DNA of 39,139 bases. Origin: an uncultured Bacteroidales bacterium. Lineage in GTDB: Bacteria; Bacteroidota; Bacteroidia; Bacteroidales; UBA932. Positions 25,713-35,016 of this stretch are shown piece after piece. The notes below the pieces were generated by a model. It was not told the origin of the DNA, did not search any database, and saw only the letters and a program-made list of their open reading frames with translations. Where the stretch lies: NCBI GenBank assembly GCA_905234795.1, contig CAJOIQ010000019.1, positions 1 to 39,139 of the forward strand, in the 5' to 3' direction. A program made the translations under genes and the position numbers. Position 1 is the stretch's first letter; each line of letters begins with the position of its first letter.

Positions 25713-26666
25713 ATGAAAAAATATACAGATACAGGTAAGAAAGACACCCGCAGCGGCTTTGGCGTGGGTCTTCTCAAGGCCGGACAGGCCAATCCCAACG
25801 TAGTGGCCCTTACGGCCGACCTCAAAGGCTCCCTCAAAATGGACGCCTTTGCAGCGGAATTTCCGGAACGTTTCATCCAGTGCGGCATTGCCGAGGCCAA
25901 CATGGTGGGCGCCGCCGCAGGCCTGGCCATCACCGGCAAAATCCCCTTCATCGGCTCCTTCGCCGAATTCGTCACCGGCCGCGTCTATGACCAGATCCGT
26001 CAGGAAGTGGCCTACGGCAATACCAACGTGAAGATTGCCAGCTCTCACGCCGGCATCACCCTGGGAGAAGATGGCGCCACGCACCAGACCATGGAGGACA
26101 TCGCCCTCATGCGCGCCCTGCCCGGCATGGTGGTCATCAACCCCTGTGACTTCAACCAGACCATGCAGGCCACCATCGCCGCCGCCCAATACAACGGTCC
26201 CGTGTACCTTCGCTTCGGCCGCCCGTCCGTGCCCAATTTCACCGACGAGAACGAGCCTTTCGTGATCGGCAAGGCCATTGTGCTCAATGAAGGCAAGGAT
26301 GTCACCCTCATCGCCACCGGCCACACCGTGTGGGAGGCCCTGCAGGCCGCCGAGGCCCTGGAGGCCGAGGGCATCAAGGCCGAGGTCATCAACATGGCCA
26401 CCATCAAGCCCCTGGACGAAGAAGCCATTGTGAAGAGTGCCGCCAAGACCGGCGCCGTGGTTGTGGCCGAAGAACACAACATGGCCGGCGGTCTGGGAGA
26501 GGCCGTGGCCGGCGTACTGGCCCTCAAGCGCCCCACTCCGGTAGAATTTGTGAACGGACAGGACAAATTCGGCCAGTCTGGCACACCTTCTGCATTGATG
26601 GCCGCGTACGGCCTGGACGCCCCGCACATTGCGGAGGCCGCCAAGAAGGCCATCGCCCGTAAATAA
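25713..26666 (+). CDS. Transketolase, C-terminal subunit
   Basis: This 317-residue protein holds the pyrimidine-binding and C-terminal domains: ALTADLKGSLKM, the catalytic Glu61 in CGIAEANMVGAAAG, ITLGEDGATHQTMEDIALMR (about 112-131) and VVVAEEHNMAGGLGEAV. It pairs with the preceding gene to form the active enzyme; only 1 nt separates their stop and start codons. Its stop codon overlaps the start of the sigma factor gene (TAATG), which links central carbon metabolism to an envelope-stress module in one transcript. Confidence 0.95.
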   Translation: MKKYTDTGKKDTRSGFGVGLLKAGQANPNVVALTADLKGSLKMDAFAAEFPERFIQCGIAEANMVGAAAGLAITGKIPFIGSFAEFVTGRVYDQIRQEVAYGNTNVKIASSHAGITLGEDGATHQTMEDIALMRALPGMVVINPCDFNQTMQATIAAAQYNGPVYLRFGRPSVPNFTDENEPFVIGKAIVLNEGKDVTLIATGHTVWEALQAAEALEAEGIKAEVINMATIKPLDEEAIVKSAAKTGAVVVAEEHNMAGGLGEAVAGVLALKRPTPVEFVNGQDKFGQSGTPSALMAAYGLDAPHIAEAAKKAIARK

Positions 26667-27181
26667 TGGAATCCCCGGAGCAGGTATTTAATAACATAGT
26701 AAAGGATTTTTCCGAGCGCCTGTATTGGCACGTTCGCCGCATGGTGGGCAGCCACGAAGACGCCGACGACCTGCTTCAGGACATCTTCCTCAAGATTTGG
26801 ACTGCGCTTCCCACCTTCCGAGGGGAGGCGCAGCTCTATACCTGGGTGTGGCGCATCGCCACCAACGAGACCCTCAATTACCTGCGCAAGGAAAAGGTGC
26901 GCGCTCTGCTGCGCTTTGCATCGGCCGACGACCTGGTGGCCCAGAAAGTGGCGGCCGATTCCTATTTCAACGGCACCGACGCCGAGCGCGAGGTAGCCAA
27001 GGCCGTGGCCCGGCTGCCGGAAAAGCAGCGGCAGGTTTTCATCATGCGCTGGTGGGACGAGCTCAGCTATGAGGAGATATCGGCCATCACCGGAACCTCC
27101 GTGGGCGCCCTCAAGGCATCCTATCACATCGCTCAGGAAAAAATCAAATTAAACCTTTCGGACTCCGAGGTGTCAAAGTAA
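26666..27181 (+). CDS. ECF-type RNA polymerase sigma factor
   Basis: This 171-residue sigma-70 family member has region 2 (RLYWHVRRMVGSHEDADDLL followed by QDIFLKIW, about 19-45) and region 4 (VARLPEKQRQVFIMRWWDEL, then the helix-turn-helix YEEISAITGTSVGALKASYH, about 112-155). It has no extra C-terminal domain. It is coupled to the transketolase gene by a TAATG overlap and followed 6 nt later by a small membrane protein that is the likely anti-sigma factor. Its target promoters are unknown; a positive feedback site is not evident inside the operon. Confidence 0.93.
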   Translation: MESPEQVFNNIVKDFSERLYWHVRRMVGSHEDADDLLQDIFLKIWTALPTFRGEAQLYTWVWRIATNETLNYLRKEKVRALLRFASADDLVAQKVAADSYFNGTDAEREVAKAVARLPEKQRQVFIMRWWDELSYEEISAITGTSVGALKASYHIAQEKIKLNLSDSEVSK

Positions 27182-27187
27182 GCAGTT

Positions 27188-27553
27188 ATGACCAAAAGAA
27201 ACCCCATATCCGTCCCCGACGGCTACTTCCAGAACCTGGAGCAGCGCCTGCAGCAAATCCCTGCACACGCCGCCGCCCCTGCCCGCGTGTTTCGGCCGGC
27301 CCCTTATCTGGCCTTCGCCGCCTCGCTGGCCGTCCTGGCTGTCATCGGGAACTTCATCCTCCGCAAAACTGCAGTGCAGGAGGATACCCAGTGGGACTAC
27401 GTTTCCTACCTGGCCCAGTCATTGGATCCCGACGGCCTGGTAGAGCTCAAGGAAACGGAGGAACTCACGGAAGACGATATCCGGAGCTATCTGCTGGCCA
27501 GCAACATTTCCGTTGAACAAATTAACATGACACTGTATGAAGAAGATTATTAG
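27188..27553 (+). CDS. Small single-pass membrane protein, probable anti-sigma factor
   Basis: This 121-residue protein has a cytoplasmic N-terminal segment starting with the Bacteroidetes-type PDGYFQNLEQRL, a single hydrophobic helix at about 40-58 (YLAFAASLAVLAVIGNFIL), and an acidic C-terminal part (ELKETEELTEDDIRSYL). There is no zinc-binding HxxxCxxC anti-sigma motif. Position directly after an ECF sigma gene and before a Spy-like gene is the main argument for an anti-sigma role. It overlaps the next gene by 17 bp. I recognise no named family; function is inferred from context. Confidence 0.75.
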   Translation: MTKRNPISVPDGYFQNLEQRLQQIPAHAAAPARVFRPAPYLAFAASLAVLAVIGNFILRKTAVQEDTQWDYVSYLAQSLDPDGLVELKETEELTEDDIRSYLLASNISVEQINMTLYEEDY

Positions 27554-28073
27554 TATTTTGGGTGCCCTTTTGCTGGTGGGCGTGGTGGCCTTTGCCCAGC
27601 CCCAGCACAAAAAGGGAAATAACAAGGATGGTGAACAATGGAGAGAGAAGGTGCGTGCCGAGCAAGTGGCTTTCCTCACCAACGAGCTTAACCTCACCGA
27701 GTCCGAGGCCCAGTCCTTCTGGCCTGTCTACAACGACGTCCAGAACCAGCGCCGGGAAGCGTTCAAAGCTTCGGCCGAAGCTTTCAAGGCCCTTCAGGAA
27801 GGGATTGACGGTAACGATGTCTCCAAACTGCTGGACAAGTACATGGATGCCCAGAAAGCCTGCCAGAAGATTGACGCCGACGCCGTGGCCCGTTACAAGA
27901 AGGTGCTGCCCGTAGAGAAAGTGGCCAAACTCATGATGGCCGAGGAAAAGTTCCGTCACCAGCAGATTGGCAAACTGGGCCAGGGTGGCGCTAACCGCCC
28001 CGGTGGTCCCCGTCCCGGCAAGAACATGCCCGTCGAGCGTCCTGTCCAGCCCAAGGCCGAAGCTACGCTCTAG
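27537..28073 (+). CDS. Spy/CpxP-like periplasmic protein
   Basis: This 178-residue protein has a signal peptide (MKKIISILGALLLVGVVAFA) and a helical body with an LTxxE-type motif (LTNELNLTESEAQSFWPVYN, about 46-65) like the LTxxQ proteins Spy and CpxP. It ends in a Pro/Gly/Arg-rich tail. Such proteins are periplasmic chaperones or stress sensors. In the sigma/membrane protein/Spy-like order it may report envelope stress to the anti-sigma protein, or be a target of the sigma factor. It ends the operon; palindromic terminator B follows 10 nt later. Confidence 0.82.
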   Translation: MKKIISILGALLLVGVVAFAQPQHKKGNNKDGEQWREKVRAEQVAFLTNELNLTESEAQSFWPVYNDVQNQRREAFKASAEAFKALQEGIDGNDVSKLLDKYMDAQKACQKIDADAVARYKKVLPVEKVAKLMMAEEKFRHQQIGKLGQGGANRPGGPRPGKNMPVERPVQPKAEATL

Positions 28074-28083
28074 GCTTAGCTGG

Positions 28084-28159
28084 CTGATTATCAATCACTT
28101 AAGTTTTTCTCTTGATCCCATTTGGGGTCAAGAGAAATTTTTATTTTATTGATTATCAG
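28084..28159. terminator. Long palindromic bidirectional terminator, member B
   Basis: Two 36-nt arms (28084-28119 and 28124-28159) pair at about 28 of 36 positions around a 4-nt loop. The outer ends are CTGATTATCA and its near complement; the inner stem is TTTCTCTTGATCCC with one G-T pair. It lies between the Spy-like gene and tRNA-Pro, which are convergent. Confidence 0.8.
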
Positions 28160-28195
28160 CTAATTAAGCGCTCTGCAGAGCACCGGCGGAGGGCG

Positions 28196-28210
28196 TGTTC
28201 CGAAGGAACA
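28196..28210 (-). other. Small hairpin in the tRNA-Pro 3' trailer
   Basis: TGTTCC and GGAACA form a perfect 6-bp stem with a 3-nt loop, 13 nt beyond the mature 3' end of tRNA-Pro. It may guide 3' processing; no T run follows, so it is not a clear terminator. Confidence 0.4.
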
Positions 28211-28222
28211 TACTAGCAAGAG

Positions 28223-28295
<73 letters not shown>

Positions 28296-28309
28296 AAAAA
28301 AAGCCGATA

Positions 28310-28340
28310 CAAAAATACGGCTTTTTTCGTATCTTTGCAA
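28310..28340 (-). promoter_or_regulatory. Promoter of tRNA-Pro, interleaved with the lolD promoter
   Basis: On the minus strand TTG (28340-28338), a 20-nt spacer and TATTTTTG (28317-28310) match the consensus well. The -7 box sits in the loop of a perfect 10-bp inverted repeat (28297-28306 with 28318-28327). The lolD -7 box at 28330-28337 lies inside this spacer, so the two polymerases cannot bind together. Confidence 0.65.
28330..28337 (+). promoter_or_regulatory. Promoter -7 box of the LolD-like gene, TATCTTTG
   Basis: TATCTTTG ends 7 nt before the ATG at 28345, so the leader would be only a few bases. No TTG is seen 19-21 nt upstream. Confidence 0.55.
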
Positions 28341-28344
28341 TGAT

Positions 28345-28998
28345 ATGATGATTCAGGCACAGCAGATTCACAAGTCCTTCGGCACCCTGGAAGTGCTCAA
28401 GGGCGTAGACTTTTCCGTAGAGACCGCCGAGGTAGTGGCCATCATGGGCGCATCCGGCGCCGGCAAGTCCACTCTGCTTCAGATCCTGGGTACGCTGCTC
28501 ACCCCCGACAGCGGCTCGCTTCTGATTGACGGAACCGATGTCCTTCGGCTGAGCGGCAACGCTTTGTCGGCCTTTCGCAACCAGCGCATCGGCTTTGTGT
28601 TCCAAGCCCATCATCTGCTACCGGAGTTCACGGCTCAGGAGAATGTGATGATGCCCGCCCTCATCGGCGGCATCGGCACCCGGGAGGCCCGCAAAAAGGC
28701 CGATGCCCTGCTGGAAGCTGTCGGCCTGTCCGGTCGCTCCACTCACAAACCCTCTCAGCTCTCTGGCGGTGAGCAGCAGCGAGTAGCCATCGCCCGTGCC
28801 CTCATCAACAACCCCGCCATTCTCTTTGCCGACGAGCCCACCGGCAACCTGGACACCCGCACCAAGGAGGAAATCCATCAACTCCTGCTCCAGGTACGCA
28901 AAGACTTCGGCCAAACGCTGGTTGTGGTCACCCATGACCCCGCCCTGGCCGCTCTGTGCGACCGCACCTGCCATCTCCAGGATGGTGCCTGGCTTTAG
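28345..28998 (+). CDS. LolD-like ABC transporter ATP-binding protein
   Basis: This 217-residue ATPase is of the LolD/MacB type. It has Walker [10 protein letters not shown] (35-43), the Q loop in [18 protein letters not shown], signature [15 protein letters not shown] and Walker [13 protein letters not shown]. LolD powers release of outer-membrane lipoproteins from the inner membrane through LolC/E-type permeases. No permease gene is adjacent, so its partner must be encoded elsewhere. The open frame extends upstream through the tRNA region, but the start at 28345 follows the promoter and matches the family. Palindrome C begins 5 nt after its stop codon. Confidence 0.92.
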   Translation: MMIQAQQIHKSFGTLEVLKGVDFSVETAEVVAIMGASGAGKSTLLQILGTLLTPDSGSLLIDGTDVLRLSGNALSAFRNQRIGFVFQAHHLLPEFTAQENVMMPALIGGIGTREARKKADALLEAVGLSGRSTHKPSQLSGGEQQRVAIARALINNPAILFADEPTGNLDTRTKEEIHQLLLQVRKDFGQTLVVVTHDPALAALCDRTCHLQDGAWL

Positions 28999-29003
28999 CT
29001 CAT

Positions 29004-29101
29004 GCACTAACTTGCTGATTATCAGCATGCTTGCGAATTTTCTTTAGGTTATTTTGCCTAAAGAAAAAACACAAGATATTTGATTATCAGTCAGTTAACG
29101 C
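29004..29101. terminator. Long palindromic bidirectional terminator, member C
   Basis: The core arm TTTTCTTTAGG (29038-29048) pairs perfectly with CCTAAAGAAAA (29057-29067) around loop TTATTTTG. Pairing continues outward, imperfectly, through TGATTATCA (29016-29024 and 29081-29089) to 29004 and 29101. The palindrome fills the whole gap between the convergent lolD and GH51 stop codons. Confidence 0.82.
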
Positions 29102-30637
29102 CTACGCATCAATCTCCAGCACGACGACGGAGGCGGCAGGGAGGGTGAGTTTCACGGTGCGGCCGATAATTTTGGCGCCGGTGAAAGCGGCGGGGGCCAC
29201 GGCAGGGGCTTTGCCGAAGTCGTTGTAGGCGTTCACCTTGCCGGCGTGGAGGATTTCACCGGAAACCTTTTTGGGTTTGAGCTGTTCGAAGGACAGTTCT
29301 ACCGTCACAGGCTTGTCCAGGTTGGGATTGGCCAGGGAGACGTGCAGGGCGCCGGAGGCGTCGCGGGAGACGCAGGCGCTGAAATCGTCCATGATGCGGC
29401 CGCTGGCCGATACCAGTTTACCGCAGTTATAGTCGGCGGGCACAAAGGTGGCCTCCTGGTGCACGTTGTACATGCGGAACACGTGGTATGTGGGCGTGAG
29501 CACCATCTGGGGGCCCTTGGTGAGGATCATGGCCTGCAGCACATTCACTATCTGGGCGATGTTGGCCATCTTGAGGCGGGCGGTGTGCTTCTGGAAAATG
29601 TTCAGGCACATGGCCGCCACCATGGCATCCCGCATGGTGTTCTGCTGGAACAGGTGGCCGGGATTGTAGCCGGGTTCCACATTGAACCAGGTACCCCACT
29701 CGTCCAGCAGCAGGGCAATGCGTCGCTGGGGGTCATAGGCGTCCATGATGGCCTCGTGGTTACGCAGGACCTCGTCAATTTCCACGCTCTTGGCCAGGAT
29801 GTCATAGTATTCCTCCGGGGTGAAGTCGATGGCCGACCCCTTGTGGTTCCAGTCGATGATGGAGTAGTAGTGCAGGGACAGGCCGTCCATCTTGGAGGCG
29901 GCATTTTTCATCATTACGCGCGTCCAGTTGTAGTCGTAGTCCGATGCCCCGCAGGCCACCTTAAACAGCTGGTTACCGCTGTAATTGCGGGCATAGAGGG
30001 CATAGCGCTTGTACACGTCGGAGTAGTATTCGGCCGTCATGTCTCCGCCGCAGCCCCAGGTCTCATTACCCACGCCCAGGTATTTCACCTTCCAGGGCTT
30101 CTCCCGGCCGTTGCGGGCACGGAGTTCGGCCATGGAGCCGTTCTCGGCGGTCATATATTCCACCCACTTGGCCATTTCCTCCACGGTGCCGGAACCCACG
30201 TTGCCGCTGATGTAGGGCTGGGTGCCCAGGAGCTCGCACAGGTTAAGGAATTCATGCGTACCGAAGGAGTTGTCCTCCACGGTGCTGCCCCAGTTGTTGT
30301 TCACCAGCTTGGGACGGTTTTCCCGCGGGCCGATGCCGTCCATCCAGTGGTATTCATCGGCAAAGCAGCCGCCGGGCCAGCGCAGGACAGGCACTTTGAG
30401 GGCCTTCAAGGCATCAACGACATCGGTGCGGTAGCCATCCACATTGGGAATGTCGCTGCCGGGACCCACCCAGATGCCCTCGTAGATGCATCGGCCCAGA
30501 TGCTCGGAGAACTGGCCGTAAATCCCAGCCGGAATGACAGGCTGTTCCTGGGCCGTTTCATGCACGGCCACCTTTACCTGGGCCTGCAGGGAAACGCAAA
30601 CCGCCAGGGCGGAGAAAAGTACAATTATCTTTTTCAT
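29102..30637 (-). CDS. GH51 alpha-L-arabinofuranosidase, secreted
   Basis: This enzyme releases arabinofuranose side chains from arabinoxylan, arabinan or arabinogalactan. The 511-residue protein has a signal peptide ([20 protein letters not shown]) and the GH51 signatures: [17 protein letters not shown] (41-57), [14 protein letters not shown], acid/base Glu192 in LGVGNETWG, and nucleophile Glu313 in [11 protein letters not shown]-terminal beta-sandwich follows the barrel. The ATG at 30637 is chosen because it gives the signal peptide and lies 6 nt after a TAAATTTG box. It is divergent from the xylose operon, which fits an arabinoxylan diet. Confidence 0.95.
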   Translation of the reverse strand: MKKIIVLFSALAVCVSLQAQVKVAVHETAQEQPVIPAGIYGQFSEHLGRCIYEGIWVGPGSDIPNVDGYRTDVVDALKALKVPVLRWPGGCFADEYHWMDGIGPRENRPKLVNNNWGSTVEDNSFGTHEFLNLCELLGTQPYISGNVGSGTVEEMAKWVEYMTAENGSMAELRARNGREKPWKVKYLGVGNETWGCGGDMTAEYYSDVYKRYALYARNYSGNQLFKVACGASDYDYNWTRVMMKNAASKMDGLSLHYYSIIDWNHKGSAIDFTPEEYYDILAKSVEIDEVLRNHEAIMDAYDPQRRIALLLDEWGTWFNVEPGYNPGHLFQQNTMRDAMVAAMCLNIFQKHTARLKMANIAQIVNVLQAMILTKGPQMVLTPTYHVFRMYNVHQEATFVPADYNCGKLVSASGRIMDDFSACVSRDASGALHVSLANPNLDKPVTVELSFEQLKPKKVSGEILHAGKVNAYNDFGKAPAVAPAAFTGAKIIGRTVKLTLPAASVVVLEIDA

Positions 30638-30643
30638 ATGATA

Positions 30644-30651
30644 CAAATTTA
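30644..30651 (-). promoter_or_regulatory. Promoter -7 box of the GH51 gene, TAAATTTG
   Basis: TAAATTTG on the minus strand ends 6 nt before the ATG at 30637. No clear -33 TTG lies at the expected distance; a long A run occupies that area. Confidence 0.5.
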
Positions 30652-30725
30652 ACATTTTTTTTTAGTATTCTTGCATATACCGGGCATTCCCCATTCCATC
30701 GCAGCCCCCTTTTGAAGAAAATCGC

Positions 30726-30748
30726 TATCTTTGTCATAGTAATGACAA
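30726..30748 (+). promoter_or_regulatory. xylB promoter with overlapping palindromic operator
   Basis: TATCTTTG (30726-30733) is followed by a 7-bp inverted repeat TTGTCAT-AGTA-ATGACAA (30731-30748) that covers the end of the -7 box and the predicted transcription start. A protein bound there would block initiation, so a pentose-responsive repressor is likely. No regulator gene lies next to the operon. Confidence 0.6.
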
Positions 30749-30759
30749 GACACTAAAAC

Positions 30760-32235
30760 ATGTATTTACTTGGTTACGATATCGGAAGCTCTTCCGTAAA
30801 AGCGTCCCTGGTGAACGCCGAGACCGGAAAATGCGTCGCCACAGCCTTTTACCCCAAGAAAGAAGCCGTCATCATTTCCCACCAGCCCGGCTGGGCCGAG
30901 CAAGACCCCTTCATCTGGATGGGCCACCTGAAAATGGCTACCGACGATGTCCTGCAGCAGGTCCAGGACCTGGAGCCCAAGGACATCAAGGCCATTGGCA
31001 TATCCTATCAGATGCACGGCCTGGTATGCGTGGACAAAGACATGAACGTGCTGCGCAATTCCATCATCTGGTGCGACAGCCGCGCCGTCCCCTATGGACA
31101 GAATGCGTTCAAGGACCTGGGAGAGGAGTGGTGCCTGCAGCATCTGCTGAACTCGCCCGGCAACTTCACCGCCGCCAAGCTGGCCTGGGTCAAGGAAAAC
31201 GAGCCCAAGTTGTACAAGCGCATCTGGAAAATCATGCTGCCCGGGGACTATATTGCCATGCGCCTCACGGGCAATGCCTATACCACAGCCAGCGGCCTCT
31301 CGGAAGGTATTTTCTGGGATTTCCAGGAAAACGCCCCCTCCCGGGAACTGCTGGATTACTTCGGATTCGACCCTGCGCTGCTGCCGCAGGTAAAACCCAG
31401 TTTCGGCATGCACGGCACCCTCACGCGCCAGGCGGCCGAACAGCTGGGCCTGGCACCGGGCATTCCGGTCACCTACCGCGCCGGAGACCAGCCCAACAAC
31501 GCCCTCAGTCTGAACGTCTTCAACCCCGGAGAGATTGCCTCCACGGCCGGCACCTCCGGCGTAGTGTACGGCGTTATCGGCCAGGTGAATTATGACCCGC
31601 TTTCCCGCGTGAACACCTTCGCGCACGTGAACCACTCGGCGGCCGATCCCCGTCTGGGCGTGCTCCTGTGCATCAACGGCACCGGCATCCTCAACTCCTG
31701 GATCCGGCGCAACGTGGCCCCCGAGGGTATTTCCTATGCCGACATGAACGGCCTTGCGGCCCAGGTTCCCATCGGCAGCGAGGGCGTATCCATCCTGCCC
31801 TTCGGCAACGGTGCCGAGCGCATGCTGGAGAACAGAGAAACGGGGTGTAGCATCCATGGCGTCAACTTCAACCGTCACGACAAACGGCACCTCGTCCGTG
31901 CCGCGCAGGAGGGCATCGTCTTCTCCTTCCAATATGGCATTGAGATCATGGAGGCCATGGGCCTGAAGGTGGACAAGATCCACGCCGGCCTGGCCAACAT
32001 GTTCCAGTCCAGGATTTTCCGAGATACCCTGGCAGGCGTTTCCGGCGCCACCATCGAGCTGTACGACACCGACGGTTCCGTGGGAGCCGCAAAAGGTGCC
32101 GGTATTGGCGCAGGCATCTATAAGGACAACCGGGAGGCCTTTGCCAGCCTGGAACGGCTGGAGGTCATTTTCCCGGACCATCAGGAGGAATACCGCGCCG
32201 CTTATGAAAAATGGAAACAATTTTTAAATCTTTAA
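30760..32235 (+). CDS. xylB: Xylulokinase (FGGY family)
   Basis: This enzyme phosphorylates D-xylulose to xylulose 5-phosphate. The 491-residue protein has the FGGY fold: N-terminal GYDIGSSSVKASLVN (phosphate-binding loop), QPGWAEQDP, and the catalytic Asp in YRAGDQPNNALSLN. The C-terminal FGGY half carries IHAGLANMFQSRIFRDTLAG and the Gly-rich VGAAKGAGIGAG. It is the first gene of a three-gene xylose operon, with 3 nt to xylA. Its product enters the pentose phosphate pathway through the transketolase encoded at 24860-26666. Confidence 0.94.
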   Translation: MYLLGYDIGSSSVKASLVNAETGKCVATAFYPKKEAVIISHQPGWAEQDPFIWMGHLKMATDDVLQQVQDLEPKDIKAIGISYQMHGLVCVDKDMNVLRNSIIWCDSRAVPYGQNAFKDLGEEWCLQHLLNSPGNFTAAKLAWVKENEPKLYKRIWKIMLPGDYIAMRLTGNAYTTASGLSEGIFWDFQENAPSRELLDYFGFDPALLPQVKPSFGMHGTLTRQAAEQLGLAPGIPVTYRAGDQPNNALSLNVFNPGEIASTAGTSGVVYGVIGQVNYDPLSRVNTFAHVNHSAADPRLGVLLCINGTGILNSWIRRNVAPEGISYADMNGLAAQVPIGSEGVSILPFGNGAERMLENRETGCSIHGVNFNRHDKRHLVRAAQEGIVFSFQYGIEIMEAMGLKVDKIHAGLANMFQSRIFRDTLAGVSGATIELYDTDGSVGAAKGAGIGAGIYKDNREAFASLERLEVIFPDHQEEYRAAYEKWKQFLNL

Positions 32236-32238
32236 TTT

Positions 32239-33555
32239 ATGGCTAAAGAGTATTTTCCGCAAATCGGAAAGATCCCTTTCGAGGGCGTAAACAGCAAGAA
32301 TCCCCTTGCATTCCACTATTATGATGCCAACAAAGTGGTCATGGGCAAGCCCATGAAGGACTGGCTCAAGTTTGCCATGGCCTGGTGGCACACCCTGGGC
32401 CAGGCTTCCGGAGACCCCTTCGGCGGCCAGACGCGCAGCTATGAGTGGGACAAGGGTGCCGATTCCTATGAGCGCGCCCGTGCAAAGGCCGACGCCGGCT
32501 TCGAGATCATGTCCAAACTGGGCATCGGCTACTTCTGCTTCCACGATGTAGACCTCATCGAGGACTGCGAGGACATTGCCGAGTACGAGGCCCGCTTGAA
32601 GGATATCACGGACTACCTGCTGGTAAAGATGAAGGAAACCGGCATCAAGAACCTGTGGGGCACGGCCAATGTGTTCGGCAACAAGCGCTACATGAACGGC
32701 GCCGCCACCAACCCTCAGTTCGACGTAGTGGCCCGCGCCGCCGTCCAAATCAAGAACGCCATCGACGCCACCATCAAGCTGGGCGGCACCGGTTATGTGT
32801 TCTGGGGCGGCCGTGAAGGCTATTACAGCCTCCTGAACACCCAGATGCAGCGGGAGAAGGACCACCTGGCCCAGATGCTCAAAGCTGCCCGCGACTATGC
32901 CCGCGCACACGGTTTCAAGGGCACCTTCCTCATCGAGCCCAAGCCCATGGAGCCTACCAAGCACCAGTACGACGTGGATACCGAGACCGTTATCGGCTTC
33001 CTGCGCGCCAACGGTCTGGACAAGGACTTCAAGGTAAACATCGAGGTAAACCACGCCACCCTGGCCGGCCACACCTTCGAGCACGAGCTCACCGTGGCTG
33101 TGGACAACGGCTTCCTGGGCAGCATCGACGCCAACCGCGGAGACGCCCAGAACGGCTGGGATACAGACCAGTTCCCCGTAGATCCCTACGACCTCACCCA
33201 GGCCATGATGCAAATCCTGCGCAACGGCGGTTTCAAGGACGGCGGCACCAACTTCGACGCCAAACTGCGTCGCAGTTCCACCGATCCCGAGGACATTTTC
33301 ATCGCCCACATCAGCGCCATGGACGCCATGGCTCACGCCCTGCTCAATGCCGCCGCCGTGCTGGAAGAAAGCCCGCTGCTGGAAATGGTAGCCAAGCGTT
33401 ATGCTTCCTTCGATTCCGGCCTGGGCAAGAAGTTCGAGGAAGGCAAGGCCACTCTGGAAGAGCTGTACGACTATGCCGTGAAGAACGGAGAACCCACCGT
33501 GGCTTCCGGCAAACAGGAACTGTACGAAACCCTCCTGAACCTCTATGCAAAGTAA
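32239..33555 (+). CDS. xylA: Xylose isomerase
   Basis: This enzyme interconverts D-xylose and D-xylulose. The 438-residue protein is of the longer class II type. It has the catalytic pair His102 and Asp105 in [22 protein letters not shown] (188-200), metal ligand Glu233 and Lys235 in [16 protein letters not shown], and the second metal site in [14 protein letters not shown] and [20 protein letters not shown]. It is well preserved and probably active. It overlaps the symporter gene by 11 bp, so their translation is coupled. Confidence 0.98.
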   Translation: MAKEYFPQIGKIPFEGVNSKNPLAFHYYDANKVVMGKPMKDWLKFAMAWWHTLGQASGDPFGGQTRSYEWDKGADSYERARAKADAGFEIMSKLGIGYFCFHDVDLIEDCEDIAEYEARLKDITDYLLVKMKETGIKNLWGTANVFGNKRYMNGAATNPQFDVVARAAVQIKNAIDATIKLGGTGYVFWGGREGYYSLLNTQMQREKDHLAQMLKAARDYARAHGFKGTFLIEPKPMEPTKHQYDVDTETVIGFLRANGLDKDFKVNIEVNHATLAGHTFEHELTVAVDNGFLGSIDANRGDAQNGWDTDQFPVDPYDLTQAMMQILRNGGFKDGGTNFDAKLRRSSTDPEDIFIAHISAMDAMAHALLNAAAVLEESPLLEMVAKRYASFDSGLGKKFEEGKATLEELYDYAVKNGEPTVASGKQELYETLLNLYAK

Positions 33556-34999
33556 TTACAGACAGAAAGGCAGCCCCGCCTATCTCTTCGGCATCGTCCT
33601 GGTGGCGGTGATAGGCGGGTTGCTGTTTGGTTACGACACCGCCGTCATTTCCGGTGCCGAGCGTGGCCTGCAGGCGTTTTTCCAAAGCGCAGCGGACTTT
33701 ACCTACACCGACGGCTGGCACGGTTTCACCACCTCCAGCGCCCTCATCGGCTGCATCATCGGCGCCTTCCTTTCCGGCGTTGTAGCCTCCCGGCTGGGCC
33801 GAAAAAAATCCCTCTTCATGGCGGGTATCCTGTTCTTCCTGAGCGCCCTGGGTTCCTATTATCCGGAGTTCCTGTTCTTTGAGAAAGGAGTCGCCTGCAA
33901 GAGCCTGCTGGTAGCCTTCAACCTGTACCGCGTGCTGGGCGGCATCGGCGTGGGCATGGCATCGGCCCTGTGCCCCATGTACATTGCCGAGGTATCCCCT
34001 GCCAACAAGCGCGGCACCCTGGTATCCTGGAACCAGTTTGCCATTATCTTCGGCCAGCTGGTGGTGTATTTTGTGAACTTCCTCATCATCCGCAGCCACG
34101 CTTCAGACCCCGATGTGGTGGCCTGGACCAACGCCATCGGCTGGAGGGTGATGTTTGTCTCCGAGGCCGTCCCCGCCGCCGCCTTCGCCCTGCTCATCCT
34201 GCTGGTGCCGGAGACGCCGCGTTTCCTGGCCCTCAACGGGCAGGACGACAAAGCCCTTACGGTGCTGTCCAACGTGAACGGAGAAGCCAAGGCCCGGGAA
34301 ATCCTGGCACAGATCAAGGCCACGTCCATAGAAAAGCGGGAAAAACTCTTCTCCTACGGCTTTATTGTGGTGTTTGTGGGCTGCATGCTGTCCGTGTTCC
34401 AGCAGATTATCGGCATCAATGCCGTACTGTACTTCGCCCCGCGCATCTTTGAATCCATGGGCGTGTCCAACAACATGCTGTTTACGGTGATCATGGGTGT
34501 CATTAATATTTCCTTCACCCTGGTGGCCGTATTCACCGTTGAAAAGCTGGGCCGCAAACCGCTGCTCATCTCCGGTTCCATCGGCATGGCCATCGGCGCC
34601 CTGGGCGTTGCCTTGAGCAATGTTGTAACGCTGCCCGCCCTGGTGCCGGTTCTGAGCATCATGGTGTACAGCGCCAGCTTCATGTTCAGCTGGGGCCCTA
34701 TCTGCTGGGTGTACATGAGCGAGCTCTTCCCCAACACCATCCGCAGCCAGGCCACTGCCATTGCCGTTGCTTTCCAGTGGATCTTCAACTTCATCGTGAG
34801 CTCCACCTTCGTGCCCATGTATAACATGAAGCTGGGCACCATGGGAGACAGCTTCGGCCACTTCTTCGCCTATGCCCTGTACGGCGTCATCTGCGTGATA
34901 GCCGCCATCTTCGTCTGGCGCCTGGTCCCCGAGACCAAGGGCAAGACCCTGGAAGACATGACCACCCTGTGGCGGGAGCGGCAAGGGAAGAAGGCGTGA
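33545..34999 (+). CDS. Sugar:proton symporter, MFS sugar porter family (xylose)
   Basis: This 484-residue inner-membrane protein has 12 hydrophobic helices and the sugar-porter signatures [16 protein letters not shown] (about 19-34), RLGRKKSLF after helix 2, [24 protein letters not shown] in helix 7, and [11 protein letters not shown] at the end. It is XylE/GLUT-like. An extended loop after helix 3 region ([16 protein letters not shown]) is somewhat longer than in GLUTs. Operon position after xylB and xylA makes xylose the likely substrate. Palindromic terminator D follows 17 nt after its stop codon. Confidence 0.93.
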   Translation: MQSNYRQKGSPAYLFGIVLVAVIGGLLFGYDTAVISGAERGLQAFFQSAADFTYTDGWHGFTTSSALIGCIIGAFLSGVVASRLGRKKSLFMAGILFFLSALGSYYPEFLFFEKGVACKSLLVAFNLYRVLGGIGVGMASALCPMYIAEVSPANKRGTLVSWNQFAIIFGQLVVYFVNFLIIRSHASDPDVVAWTNAIGWRVMFVSEAVPAAAFALLILLVPETPRFLALNGQDDKALTVLSNVNGEAKAREILAQIKATSIEKREKLFSYGFIVVFVGCMLSVFQQIIGINAVLYFAPRIFESMGVSNNMLFTVIMGVINISFTLVAVFTVEKLGRKPLLISGSIGMAIGALGVALSNVVTLPALVPVLSIMVYSASFMFSWGPICWVYMSELFPNTIRSQATAIAVAFQWIFNFIVSSTFVPMYNMKLGTMGDSFGHFFAYALYGVICVIAAIFVWRLVPETKGKTLEDMTTLWRERQGKKA

Positions 35000-35016
35000 G
35001 ATTCGCACGAAGCAAG

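Noticed and set aside
28170..28181. Perfect 12-nt palindrome GCTCTGCAGAGC downstream of tRNA-Pro as a site-specific recombination site.
   Set aside because: No integrase gene and no duplicated tRNA 3' end are present; a short palindrome alone is not evidence.
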